Notes: generated by a model from the letters alone, not told the origin. Numbered from the stretch's first letter, positions 24,801 through 36,039 are shown. The stretch is DNA of 64,000 nucleotides from Vigna angularis (GCF_016808095.1 NC_068979.1:21845444-21909443), one strand, 5' to 3'. Translations and numbers: made by a program.

Positions 24801-25979
24801 CTATCTTCCTACTCGTTCTAGCCAAAGATATTGAGAGATTTTAAGCTAGAAGCATAGTGTGTCCTTCACGGTCATGGTGTAAAGGTCTATTTATAGACCC
24901 AAAACAATTGATATTCACTCCTTTTAAGAGAATCGGGCCTTGAGTATTAAGATATGTAAGCCTGTGGGGATGCCCCCAAACAGCCTTTAGTTTCACCAAG
25001 GTCGATGTGTTTTCTAGGAAAGTTGAGAGCCGAATTACCAAGTACCTAAGCCAACTACCACATTCGAGTGAAGTCCGATTAGTTCATCTAAGATTGAGTT
25101 GAAGAGAGTCATCAGGGTATACTACTGATTCTCAAGATATTAAGTACATATCCATTACTTGTTTATTTGTTTGGGACTACTATTCATTTCTGTGTATAAA
25201 GTAAGAAGAAATTAATCATCAGAAAATATGATCACTGAAGGAAGCAGAGAAAAGATAAGAGAACTCACCACAGCATTGAAGTTATACCTCGCGAACTGCT
25301 GCCACATGTCCAAATCATAAGCAGTGAAATGTTTGCAACACGCAGACACCATAAGTTCATCATCATCATCATCATTACCAACAGCATCATGGATTCCACG
25401 AATCCCCTGAAGGCCCCTGACGTACTCAACAGCATAGGCAGAAGCGAGCATGGGATCTTCCCCGGGAGTCTCCTGGCCGCGGCCCCACCTGGGATCTCTG
25501 AATATGTTGATGTTGGGTGCCCAGAAGGTGAGGCCGGCCTGGCCCACGTTGAACATGGCGCGGGCCTCGCGGGCGATGGCGGCGGCGGTGCGGAACCAAA
25601 GGGAGCGGTTGAAGGAGGCAGCTGAGAGGATGACTTGGGGGAAGCTGGTGGCGGAGGGGATAGTGCCGTTGAAGGAGACTCCGGGGCCATTGAGGGCGAT
25701 GCCGTGGAGGGACTCGGACCACCACTGGTAGGCGGGGATGCCGAGGCGAGGAATGGAAGAGGCGTTGTTGGAGAGAAAGAGGATCTTCTCCGGGAGAGTG
25801 AGGAGAGAAACGATGGAGCGCGCTCGAGCGAGAGTGGGAAGGGAAGCGTCGCAGAAAGGGTAAGAGTGGTGGGGGAATTTGCAAGAGTAGTCGTTGCTTA
25901 TTGCGGTGGCTGTTTCAGAGACAATGAACAACATCAGAACAAACATCATCATGGAACTCCTTGCCCATTGCTTCCTCAT
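21838..25979 (-). CDS. Secreted GH3 beta-D-xylosidase (BXL family)
   Basis: Six exons on the minus strand join in frame to 782 residues: 25979-25269, 24209-24043, 23928-23831, 23733-23386, 23056-22640, 22445-21838, all GT-AG. Family members remove xylose, and often arabinose, from cell-wall xylan and arabinoxylan in the apoplast. I chose the ATG at 25979 because it gives a signal peptide ([20 protein letters not shown], then cleavage near SETATA). An upstream in-frame ATG at 26006 would add nine residues and bury the signal. The GH3 N-terminal domain holds [20 protein letters not shown] and, at residues 296-302, TSDCDAV, whose first Asp (298) is the expected nucleophile. The GH3 C-terminal domain contains [17 protein letters not shown] (501-517) with the likely acid/base Glu. 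A fibronectin III-like domain ends the protein after [11 protein letters not shown]. Which paralogue (BXL5, 6 or 7) is unclear. The gene looks intact. Confidence 0.93.
24390..25150. mobile_element. Probable LTR-like insertion in xylosidase intron 1
   Basis: Intron 1 of the xylosidase gene (24210-25268, 1,059 bp) is far longer than its other introns (102-329 bp). About 760 bp of it has a balanced base composition unlike the AT-rich intron ends. It contains GGTCTATTTATAGACCC, a TATA-like inverted word of the sort seen in LTRs. I could not find convincing termini or a target duplication, so the class and limits are inferred. Splicing should be unaffected, since donor and acceptor are intact. Confidence 0.45.
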
Positions 25980-26106
25980 CTCACTCTTGCTTTCTTCCAA
26001 ACACACTCACTCTCTTCTGTTGTCTTACTTAATACCAGATACTGTTAAAACAGATTTGTCTTTGTGTTGCCGAGTATTAAATTAAGCAATTCATTTTTCA
26101 CGGTTT

Positions 26107-27712
26107 TCATTTTATTGCTTAAAGTTCATTTCTTATATCCATAAATGGAATCAATTTAAAGTATTGAAAAGCTTTTGTCACATGTAACTCCTTATGTTCT
26201 TTCCCTTCCAGTACTACTTCCAACAAATTCATCCAAAATACAGACATTTTTTTTAATCCTATTCACACTTTCCTAAATTTCCTATTTACATTTTCTCTCA
26301 GGTTAGGAGAATAATATAATTTTTAAGTAAAAAGATAAAAAATATACAAGAAAGAGGAAAAATACCCATTACGAGTATGTATGAAAAAAGAAACAAGCAA
26401 AGATTTACTGATATTGAAGTTGGATTTAGTTAAACATCACTTACTTCTATTTAGAGACTTTTCTCCATTTATGCACTAAGTTCTTTAGCTGTTTACGTGC
26501 CTTATTCTTAAAATTAGACTTTGCGTGTTTTGTCTTTAACTTTCGTTTTTTCTTAAATGAAGATTCTATATGACAAATTGTTAAAAAATGTAAGTGGTTA
26601 GCGTTTAAACTTTTTAAATTACATTTAAAAGTTTTTGCATTCTTATTTTACATTAATTAATTTGAAAACAATTTTGACATTGTTTTCAAATAATTTTTTG
26701 TATTGATTAAAATGATTTAGTGAACTACCTACTCGATGAGTCCCTCACTTGAGTTCCTAAAGGCATTTTTTATCCAACAGTGCACTTTTTTTGTTTTCTA
26801 ATTTTTATTTCAGTTAAAAGTTAAGGATGTCGTTTTTTTATTTATTCATGAAATGAATAACATCAATGATGCTATGATTTTAAGCCATTTTTTACTCGCG
26901 AACAACAACAATGTTTTTTTAAAGATCTTTATAATTTGTCTTTTTATTGTTATAATAAAGTCTAGTTTTAAATCACAATTTATTTTTAGCTACTACCAGT
27001 TATATATATTTTGTTATTGTTACTGACTATAGTCTCTTTAATTCAATAAATACAGTCAGTTGATACAAATTGTAATGCACATATTCTTTCATTTTATTTA
27101 AATTGGTATGAGAGTTTTCATTAACTTGATATATAAGGCTTACTTGTGAGGAAATAACCTTACGAAGAATAATAACGACAAACTCTACAAAAATCCCTCA
27201 ATGGTCAACATTATGACCACTGGAGTGAATTGATGGAGAATCTTCTACGTGCCAAGAGTATGTGGAATTTGATCAAAAAAAGGTGTTAAGGAGTCTATGA
27301 AAGGTAATATTATCTCGACTCGTGAACAATTGGAGCAATTGGAGAAATCTAAAGCATTATCTTTCCAAGGCCATTAGTTTTCAAACAAATTTTGGATAAG
27401 AGCAGATCTTAGATTGTTTGGGATTCCTTGAAAAGAAAAATTGGAGGAAATGATCGTGTGAAGAAATCAATGCTTAATGCATTGAGAAGAGAGTTTGAGG
27501 TGCTTGAAATGATAAGAACAAAAACTAAGAGAGTATTTTGCTAGAGTCATGATAGTGGCAAACAAAATGAGAAGCAATAGAGAGCTTATGCCTGACGCAA
27601 AAATGGTTGAAAAAAATGCTTCGAACATTAACAATATGATTCACCTATGTTGTGGTTTCGATCGAAGAGTCAAAAGACATAGAAGTAATGTCTATCGATG
27701 AACTTCCTAGCT
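26107..27712 (+). mobile_element. Ty1-copia fragment, copy 1: LTR region, primer site and broken gag
   Basis: 26107-27106 is a direct copy of 27715-28660, and its last part (26950-27106) also resembles 37540-37690 at the far end of the copia complex, which marks it as LTR sequence. A primer-binding-like TGGTATGAGAG follows at 27104. 27130-27712 matches the gag region at 29650-30191 plus 30797-30850, but it carries deletions and frameshifts and stops abruptly. The left end lies only about 130 bp upstream of the xylosidase start codon, in the opposite transcriptional orientation. Confidence 0.7.
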
Positions 27713-28662
27713 CTTTTTGATTTCATTGGTTAAAGTTCATTTCTTATTTCCATAAATGGAATCAATTTAAAGTGTTGAAAAGCTTTTGTGGCATGTAACT
27801 CCTTATGTTCTTCCTATTCCAGTACTACTTCCAACAAATTCATCTAAAATACAGACATTTTTTTGAATCCTATTCACACTTTCCTAAATTTCCTATTTAC
27901 ATTTTCTCTCAGGGAATAATATACTTTTTAAGTACAAAGAAAAATATACTAGAAAGAAGAAAAATACCCATTACAAGTATATGAAAAAGAAGAAGCAAGT
28001 ATAGATTTACACATTGAAGTTGGATTTAGTTAGACATCACTTACTTCTATACAGAGACTTTTCACCATTTATGCACTAAGTTATTTAGCTGTTTACGTGC
28101 CTTATTCTTAAAATTAGACTTTGCGTGTTTTATCTTTAATTTTTGTTTATTCTTAAATGAAGATTCTATATGACAAATTGTTAAAATATGTAAGTGGTTT
28201 GCGTCTACTCTTTTTAAATTACATTTAAAAGTTTTTGCATTAATTCTTATTTTACATTAATCAATTTGAAAACATTTTTTACATGGTTTTCAAATGATTT
28301 TTTGTATTGATTAAAATGATTTAATGAACTACCCAACGAGTCCCTCAAAAGGATGATAGGGTTAACTGATCCCGTAAAAAAATCACTTGAGTTCCTAAAG
28401 GCATTTTTTATCCAACAGTGTACTTAAGCCAATTTTTTACTAGTCAACAACAACAATGTGTTTTTTATTTAAGATCTTTATAATTTTTTTTTAAAGTATA
28501 ATAAAGTCTAATTTTGAGTCACATTTTCTTTTTAGCCCTTACCATTTTCATATATTTTTTATTGATTATTTAATAGTCTCTTTAATTCAATAAACACACT
28601 CAGCTGACTCTAATTTCAATACATATATTCTTTTATTCTTTTCAAATGGGTATATGAGTCTC

Positions 28663-29641
28663 CACTAGTACTAGTACAAAAACATCGTATAACGTTAGTG
28701 TTTTTCGACCTTTCACGTCGAATTCGAGTTCGACGTAATATCGGAAGACGTTAAATTGACGTCGAACATAGAACAATTCGACGTTCATAGTAAAGCAAAT
28801 TAACGTCGAATTTTGTAAATATTCGACGTTAATCAATTTTTTTTTTGTTTTTTTAATTAATTGTGATCTTTTTTAAAACTCTACGAAACTTGAAAAGCAG
28901 AAAATAATAAATTTCAGTTTTAGGTATTTTATAAAACATGAACTATGAATGTGTAGTGTAATATCAACAACAAACAACAATAGTAAACAATAATAACAAA
29001 CAAGTTCAATCAAACAACAACAACAACAAACAGGTTCAACCAACAAACAACAACAAAAACAATAAATAAGTTATTCAAAACGAAAACGAAAAACTAACCT
29101 TCAAAAGGTGGGTTCGTCGAAATAAAGTGTTGCCACCAGTGAGAGAGAAAGCAAAATGCGCCTATGAAGGACAAAAACACGAAAATAATCGGTCAAAATA
29201 AACGAAAATCATACCTAAATTAGTTAATTAACATGCATTTGTAACAAATGAAAGAAATATTACATGTGATTGTCGTCAAACTTCGTTCCAGAAAAGTTTG
29301 AGGAGAGAAGACGGTATCGCGCACTAAGATAAAGTGAATGAATTTTCAATCTCCCGTTCAAATTTTTATTGAATTCACTAACATTTTAACATTCAACGTT
29401 TTATATCCTTTTGACGTCTAATTCTAGGGAATTCGACGTCATACGTAAATACATTTTCACCTTTACGCCAAACATTTTTGCAAAATTTACCCAATATAAC
29501 AAATTAACGTAAAATTACAATTCTAAACGACGTCTAATAATTGCATTTATTTACAAAAATGTCATCGGTCATTTTTTAACGTTGGCTATTCAGTGGTTGG
29601 ACATTGAACGCGTGACGTTATACGCTATTTTTGCACTAGTG
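28663..29641. mobile_element. CACTA-type non-autonomous element, 979 bp
   Basis: The left end reads CACTAGTACTAGTACAAAAA and the reverse complement of the right end reads CACTAGTGCAAAAATAGCG. Both then continue into CGTATAACGT. Both subterminal regions carry many copies of TTCGACGT / GACGT(C/T) words in either orientation, as expected for transposase-binding sites in En/Spm elements. No coding sequence is present. A matching 3-bp target duplication is not obvious; the left end shows a doubled TAGTAC that may have altered it. Confidence 0.7.
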
Positions 29642-29793
29642 TAGTCTGCTACATAAGGCTTACTTGTGAGGAAAGAACTTTATGAAGATGAACAATGACA
29701 AACTCTCTACAAAAACTTCTTACTTTGATGGTCAACATTAACCATTGAAGTGAATTGATGGAGAATCTTCTACATGCTAAGGGTCTCTAGAAT

Positions 29794-31090
29794 TTGATCA
29801 ATAAAGGTGTTGAGGAGCCTGTGGAAGGTACTGCCTTGACTCGTGAACAATTGGAGAAATCTAGAATTGAATATCATAAATTCAAGCATTACCTTTCCAA
29901 CGCCATTAGTAGATCAGTTTTAGAACAAATTTTGGATAGGAGCTCATCCCAAATTGTTTGGGATTCCTTGAAAAGAAAATTTGGAGGAAATGATTGTGTG
30001 AAGAAATCAATGCTTAATGTATTGAGAAGGGAATTTGGGGTGCTTGAAATTATAGGAACAAAAACCATCACAAACTATTTTGTTATAATCATGGTAGTGG
30101 CAAACAAAATGAGAAGCAATGGAGAGCTTATGCCTGATGTAAAGATGGTTGAAAAAAATACTTCAAACATTGACAGCACGGTTCACCTATGTGTTAGGGA
30201 ATCCAAGTGTGAGTTTAAGTGTCACATTGGATAGAAATGAGAAAGTAGAGCACTATATAAAGATGAAAGACCAGTTAACCCATTGCATTAAGGTTTTGGA
30301 TAAAGAGTGTATCAATCCCTTATATGGTTGGGCTCAGATGTAACTGGTGTTTGTGTCTCTCCGGTGAACCTCCTCCTCGATAGACCCAACAGTGGTATCA
30401 GAGTCGATGGTATCAAACGAATATAATGGTCCCTATATCGAAAGTTTTCCTTGCAAAGGGTATTCAAGTAAGCAAGTCCCGTTAAAATGAACGGTTGTAT
30501 GAAGGGCTACTCGTGGTTGTGGTTGGTTGGGAATGCTTCTGCTGGATGGAGAATGTACCTATGTGGAAGGGACTCACCCTTGAGGGGACGATTGTTGGGA
30601 ATCCAAGTGTGAGTCTAAGTGCCACATTGGATAGAAATGAGAAAGTAAGCATTATATAAATATGAAAGACCCATTAACCCATTGCCTTAAGGTTTTGGGT
30701 AAAGAATGGTGTCAATCCCTTATATGGTTGTGCTCAGATGTAAGTGGTGTTTGTGTCTCCCTGGTGAACCTCTTCCTCGATAGTCCCAACACTATGTTGT
30801 GATTTCAATCGAAGAGTCAAAGGACACATAAGCAATGTCTATTGACAAACTTCATAGCTCTTTGGTGGTACATGAGTAAAAGTTTAGAAAGTTCTACCAA
30901 GATAATGAACAAGTACTCACATCGAAGAGTAGCGAGGAAGAGGAACACATCGAGGTCGTGGACGGGAAAGAGGAAGAAAATTTTCTTCAAAAGACACCGT
31001 GGAATGCTTCAAATTCCACAACTTGGGACATTTTCAGTATGAATGTCCTCAATGGAACAAAGGAGAACCAAATTATGTAGAGTCAGATGA
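29794..31090 (+). pseudogene. Copia gag (UBN2-type), interrupted by a TRIM
   Basis: The frame from 29794 to 30191 codes for a recognisable copia gag segment (SSSQIVWDSLKRKFGGNDC, then SMLNVLRREFGVLEI). The frame is then broken by the TRIM at 30192-30791; the last residues of that open frame come from the TRIM. Gag resumes at 30797 and includes a zinc-knuckle remnant around 30980-31040 (ECFKFHNLGHFQYEC), in which the second cysteine of CCHC has become phenylalanine. A basic RGRGRGRG-like part precedes it. Gag packages retrotransposon RNA; this copy is dead. Confidence 0.75.
30192..30791 (+). mobile_element. TRIM retrotransposon, 600 bp, with two ~200-bp LTRs
   Basis: Two direct repeats, 30192-30391 and 30593-30791, are about 200 bp each, begin TGTT(A/G)GGAATCCAAGTG and end CCCAACA. 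Immediately after the left one is a primer-binding site, TGGTATCAGAGTC (30393-30405), complementary in style to initiator methionine tRNA. Just before the right one is a purine tract, TGAGGGGACGAT. The 200-bp interior has no coding capacity. The 5-bp target duplication CTATG flanks it (30187-30191 and 30792-30796). These are the defining traits of a terminal-repeat retrotransposon in miniature. Confidence 0.95.
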
Positions 31091-31205
31091 AACATAAAAG
31101 CTTCTTCTGATGGCTACTGTAGAAAAGGAGTCCAAAAGGAATTATCATAGTTTTCATATTCAAGGTGTTTTAATCATATGTGTGGCAATAAAGGTATGTT
31201 TATAA

Positions 31206-31570
31206 AATGGTATCTAGAGATCAACACTTTGTTAAATGTGGAAACAATTCTCGAATGATTGTTGTTGGAACAGGAAGTGTTCGATTAGCGTTTAATGGCA
31301 TAATCTTCCTTATTCGTGATGTATACTATGTCCTAGAGCTTAAAAAAAATTGTTGAGCATGGGAAAATTGCAAGAAAAGGACTTGCTATTCTTATTTAGA
31401 GATCAATACTTTGTCAAATGTGGAAACAATTCTCGAATGACTGTTGTTGGAACAAATAATGTCCAATTGGCGTTAATGGCACAACCTTACTTATTCATGA
31501 TGTATACTATGTCCTAAAGCTTAACAAAATTTGTTGAGCATGGGACAATTACAAGAAAAAGAACTTGCTA
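31206..31570 (+). repeat. ~185-bp tandem duplication in the copia pre-integrase region
   Basis: Two adjacent copies share TTAGAGATCAACACTTTGTT-like starts, GGAAACAATTCTCGAATGA, GATGTATACTATGTCCTA and the end GCAAGAAAAGGACTTGCTAT / ACAAGAAAAAGAACTTGCTA. They begin near 31212 and 31397. The copies differ at many sites, so the duplication is not recent. Confidence 0.75.
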
Positions 31571-31669
31571 TTCTTATACAAAATGGAACATGCAACACCT
31601 ATCATTCATCTAAAAGTTTGATTGCACATACAAAAATGAGTAGCAACCGTATGTTTAATCTCTTCAATA

Positions 31670-33268
31670 AAAGATCTATCACCTCTCCCATTGAAGAATA
31701 TCTACACATCTCCTCTAAGCTCACTTACCTTGGCATCAAAGGTTTGGCCCCTTAAACTACAAAGGCTTGAAGGCACTACAAAAACAACAAATGGTTCATG
31801 GACTAAGGCTTTGATACCAATTGTTGGTACCGACAATCAGTATCGTCGAGTCGCGCAGCGGAATAAAATAGCGTAAAGTGTGTTCGGTCAATTTAAAAAA
31901 TGGTTCCTTTAATTTTCTTATAAACTTTTTAACAAATAGTTGATGTGCAAAAAATGTAAAGAGTATAGGGAGTAGAAAAATCACACAAATGATTTTTATC
32001 CTGGTTCGAATCAAAAGATTCTACGTCCAGTCGTTACTCACTATGAATAGTGATTAACCTTTTTCATCAAAAAATGGTTTTACAGTTTGTACAGATCACA
32101 AGATAGTGAATGGAGATTAAGAAACGAGAACACCTTTCGTTCAACAAACGAACTAAACAAATCTTCCTTCGACAAATGAATCGGAAGCAGCTTCCTTCGA
32201 CAAACGAACCAGAAGCAAGAACATTCATCCAACTTGAAGAGAACTGCTCTGACCTTTGACACACAAAGCGCGAGCTTCTCCTATTCACAAGACTTAGCAA
32301 AAGCAAGAACTAGCACTTGAGAACTTCCTCATATTTTACTGTATTCTTAAATTTGCAAAGTTACTTTTGAAGGATTTGAAGGAGAGTGTATATATAGCCT
32401 ACTGGTCTGAAACTGAAACGACATATTTCAATTGCTAGTGATAATCGATTATCTGCGAGACTTGGAACAGTTTGAATATTTACTCTTCAAACCAATCGGT
32501 TTTAGTTCTTCAACTCCTTTTACCGTTTGGTTTGAGCCCTATCGCCTTCTGTCGTCCGGCTCGAGTCCTTATCACTTTTTGTTGTTCGACTTGGTTTCTT
32601 ATAGCTTTCCAGCGTTCGGTTTGATTCCTCACTGCCTTCCATCCTTTAGTACTAACTGCTCGGTCTCGGTCATACCTCACGTGGTCTCGGTCATGCCCTC
32701 TGCCGCACGGTTCGAACTGCTCGATCCTGATTGCTCGTGTCCTGATTGCTCAACCCCGACTGCTCAGTCCTGACTGCTCAGTCTTGGTCATCGTTTGTTA
32801 GTGACCATTCAGTCTTGAACTATGTTTGGCCAGTCTTTGTCCTATGTTCGACATTCAACTGTTTGTGATTGTTCAGTCTTAGTCATGCCTCTACTCGGTT
32901 GCCAGGTTCAATTCTTTCTACCACCACTTCACCGTCCTACCGCTCGGTCTCGTTCATGCCTCGCTTGGTCTTGGTCATGCCTTCTACCGTTTAGTCTTAA
33001 CTGCTCGATCCTGGTATCTTCTGTTATACATAAATGCTTTTGAACTTCATACAACAGGGGTCTTCATATTCTTCACTTTGTAACATCATCAAAATCATTA
33101 TCTTCAAGACATCAATGCTCCTCATTGGTAACAGATCTATCACCTCTCCCATTGAAGAATGTCTACACATATCCTCTAAGCTCACTTACCTTGGCATCAA
33201 AGGTTTGGCCCCTTAAACTACAAAGGCTTGAAGACACTACAAACACAACAAATGGTTCATGGACTGCC
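31670..33268 (+). repeat. ~130-bp direct repeats of copia sequence flanking the inserted LTR
   Basis: The copia segment from AGATCTATCACCTCTCCC to ATGGTTCATGGACT occurs twice, at 31673-31804 and 33133-33264, one on each side of the inserted LTR. The copies are very similar. This is far longer than a normal 5-bp target duplication. Confidence 0.85.
31822..33133 (-). mobile_element. LTR of another retrotransposon, minus orientation, with attached primer site
   Basis: The segment begins TGTTGGTACC and ends TTGGTAACA, giving TG/CA termini. On its left (31805-31821) lies AAGGCTTTGATACCAAT, whose reverse complement ATTGGTATCAAAGCCTT is a typical primer-binding site directly after an LTR. The element therefore reads on the minus strand, and a few bases of internal region survive. 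It contains a TATA-like CTATATATACAC on the minus strand near 32390 and many CTCGGTC(T/C)(T/C)GGTCATGCC words (32650-33010). The rest of the element is missing. Confidence 0.75.
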
Positions 33269-33269
33269 T

Positions 33270-33780
33270 AAACTCAACAACTCCAATATCATGTGTGTTG
33301 ACTGCTTCACTAGCGAACAACATTATAATTCAAGTGCTAAGTCAAGTAAATGGCGTGTTAGCAAGGTCTTGGAACTTATACATGCATATATTTGTACTCC
33401 AATATAACCCATTTCAAATAGTGGAAAAAAATATTTTTTAAGCTTTGTTGATGATTATAATCGTAAAGGTTGGGTGCATTTGCTCTTCGAAAAATCTGAA
33501 GCTTTTGAGTGTTTAAAATTCTACAAGAAAATGATGGAAAAGAAAGTTGAAGCATTTATTAAATGCTTACGAACAGATAGAGGAGGAGAGTTTAACTCTC
33601 TCTAGTTCAAGTTGTTTTATGAAGAACATGGAATAAAAAGGTTGCTTACCACAACTTATTCACAGCATCAAAATGGAGTCACAAAACACATAAACAAAAT
33701 TGTTATGAATATGGTACGTTGTTTGCTCTTTACAAAAAGGGTTCCCAAGTTTTTTAGCCTGAAGCGATAAATTAGATTAA
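33270..33780 (+). pseudogene. Copia integrase core, degenerate
   Basis: Fragments in shifting frames give FVDDYNRKGWVHLLFEKSEA, LRTDRGGEF and HQNGVTKHINKIVMNMVR, the landmarks of the copia integrase core. The first two catalytic aspartates of the DDE triad can be placed in these, but the position of the final Glu (usually NGV.E) is Lys here. An in-frame stop follows EFNSL. Two TAG codons occur around PEAIN at 33758-33776, where family members have Trp. After this point the sequence no longer resembles copia until about 36040. Confidence 0.75.
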
Positions 33781-34463
33781 GTGAAAAAGAAGAAGTTGAG
33801 GTAGCAGTCTTGATGGAAGCAGCTCCACTGGTCACAGTAGAGCTCTCCACGGATCTAGAAGGTCGCAGCGGAATGAAGAGATGATTGGTGGAGGCAGTGC
33901 ACGGAAGGTGTTCGGTGAATGGTTTGGAGAAGGATTGGAAGTGTGTGTTGAATCTCAAGCTCAGACAACCTTCCAAAGGGGAAGGAAGCTAGAGGAAAAC
34001 ATGCTAAAGAGGCACAAACGTTGAACTCGAACCAAGGAATGGTTGGACAAATCTCAGCAGCATTTCACTAAGGCATTCAAGTTCCATTTACAAAGAGGAG
34101 TGTATCTCTTTTATAGAGGAAGAGATGACTCTGAAGTGCCTAGCAAGCTATGAAAATGGCAAGATACATGTGTTGGAAATGCTACCAAGCATGAGTTACA
34201 CGTTCCATACAAGAAAAACATTAAAAACGTGCTTTAAAACTTGGACATTGGTGAGTGGCAGCGGCTGTTTGGTTGGCTTCCTTTCTTTGCCTCCTTTGCT
34301 TCCCTTAGCTCACCAAGCTTCTTTGGCTGATTGGCTATGGTTTCCAAGCCTTATTTTTGTCCTACAAAACAATGTAAATGTATTTAGTAAAGTAAACATT
34401 CTAAGACTTAGAAAGAAAAGATCCTTTTTTTTTAAAAGTCCTTATTCAACTTCCCTTTCTTAG
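33780..34463. other. Unassigned insertion between copia integrase and the TIR element
   Basis: The sequence separates copia integrase from reverse transcriptase but matches neither. It has short open frames on both strands (33668-33976 on the minus strand, 34125-34463 on the plus strand) with no recognisable domain. It may be part of a larger insertion ending near 36003. Confidence 0.35.
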
Positions 34464-36003
34464 CTTGTGTTCACTTGAGCAGAAAGAATTGTTCACGCGT
34501 GTTTAAGGGCGATGAAATGCGAAGAAATGCATGTTCACTTTAACCGAAATGCGAGGAACGAAATGCACGGATTTGTGGGATTGGGGAATTTTTCATCACT
34601 CGCTGGAGTGTAGAGATTTGAAGGGATTTACCATCTAATGTCTAATTTACCCTTGCACATTGTATAATTCCAACTCCTAAAGCTGACATAATAGTCGATT
34701 TTAAGATGATGGTTGAAGATGAAGACGAGTTCAAAGCTAAAGAAGAGAATAACAGTGGAGGTGTATTCGGTTACCTTCCACCCGTATTCGGTTCCAGGAG
34801 TGTGAATAATTTTTGAAGAACCCATATTCAGTTCCCAGTGGGTGATATTCGGTTCACATACTTCTTAACGAGCTTCGTATTCGGTTGCATGCGCGATCTG
34901 GAGCAAAGACGAAGGAGAAAAGTGGTTCCCCTGCAAGCAGTCCAAAACAGAAAGAGAAAAGAGAAGGGTATCTCACTTTCTGTCCCGCGACCTCCCTGGA
35001 ACGGAGAAGGAGAGAAATAGCTCATCAGCGACGCAACAAAAAGACCCCAACATTGGGTTTGTCCATGAAGAAAAAGAGATTGCACGAACCAAAGAGAAAG
35101 GGAAAGAATTTTCCCCGTGCGCGCTGCAAGACTCCCATTGCTGGAGTTCTTAGTTGGAGAAGAAGAAAGGTGCTACCCTTGCTATCTTTTCGTGTGAGAC
35201 AAAGAGAAAGGGAGTGAAGAAGCTTCACCAAGCAGCCCAAAGCTGGGCCTGCGAGAGGATAAAGGCCCAAACAAAAATTGGAAAAAATATTGGCTCAGGA
35301 GAAAGGCCTAAACACACCCTTTTCTTTTCTAAGTTAAACAAAAACTCAACAACTGCTTTAACATTATTGAATAGCATTGTCTGTGCAGCCTGTTTTTCCA
35401 AAGGACATGTGGAAGAAAGAAGAAGCTTTCTTTATGTTTTCTTTTTAATCTTTCTTTTATTCTTCAATATCAATGCAGTATTATTATTCTTGTATTGTAA
35501 TGTATTATTATAACCTACATTTGATGTATTAAATTGCCTCTTAAATTTAAATTCTAATATATAAATATTTAACATCATTTAATATTATCTTAAAAACTAA
35601 TTAAGATTTTGCCTTAGAAACCTTCTAATTTAATCTTTAAATAAATAAAAAACAATTTGATAATATTAAATAGGCTCTTAAATTTAAATTTTAATGATTA
35701 AATAATTAATGTTAATTTTTTATTCTTTATAAACATTTTTACAATTAAATATAACATTAACAATTATAATTTTATATTACTTTAATAACTAGGGGCATTT
35801 TGGTAATATTCAATTTCTACCCATTAAACAATTTGTTTTATCTGTCACATCAATCAAATCCTACACTAATTCTCACAAACTTTACCTCTAAATCCACTCT
35901 CAATTACCTCCAAATTCACTCAAGTAAACACAAAAGTTTACCCTCAAATCCCCTTAAATTCATTCAATCACTCTCCCCTAATCACCCCCAAGTGAACACA
36001 ACA
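34464..36003. mobile_element. Candidate TIR transposon, ~1.54 kb
   Basis: The left end reads TTGTGTTCACTTGAG and the reverse complement of the right end reads TTGTGTTCACTTGGG, a short inverted repeat. Weak further similarity continues inward. The middle (about 34880-35290) is richer in G/C and has overlapping open frames without recognisable domains. No matching target duplication is evident. The superfamily (hAT or Mutator-like) is undetermined. Confidence 0.5.
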
Positions 36004-36039
36004 TTAGTTTTAGTGTTAAGTTGATACTTCTTTGGATGG

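Noticed and set aside
25265..26048. Several overlapping long open frames on both strands (25265-25690, 25426-25884, 25329-25625, 25450-25731, 25635-26048)
   Set aside because: They are shadows of the G/C-rich first exon of the xylosidase gene, which alone matches a known family.
32000..32030. GGTTCGAATC, resembling a tRNA T-loop
   Set aside because: No anticodon arm or acceptor stem pairs around it, and it lies inside an LTR.
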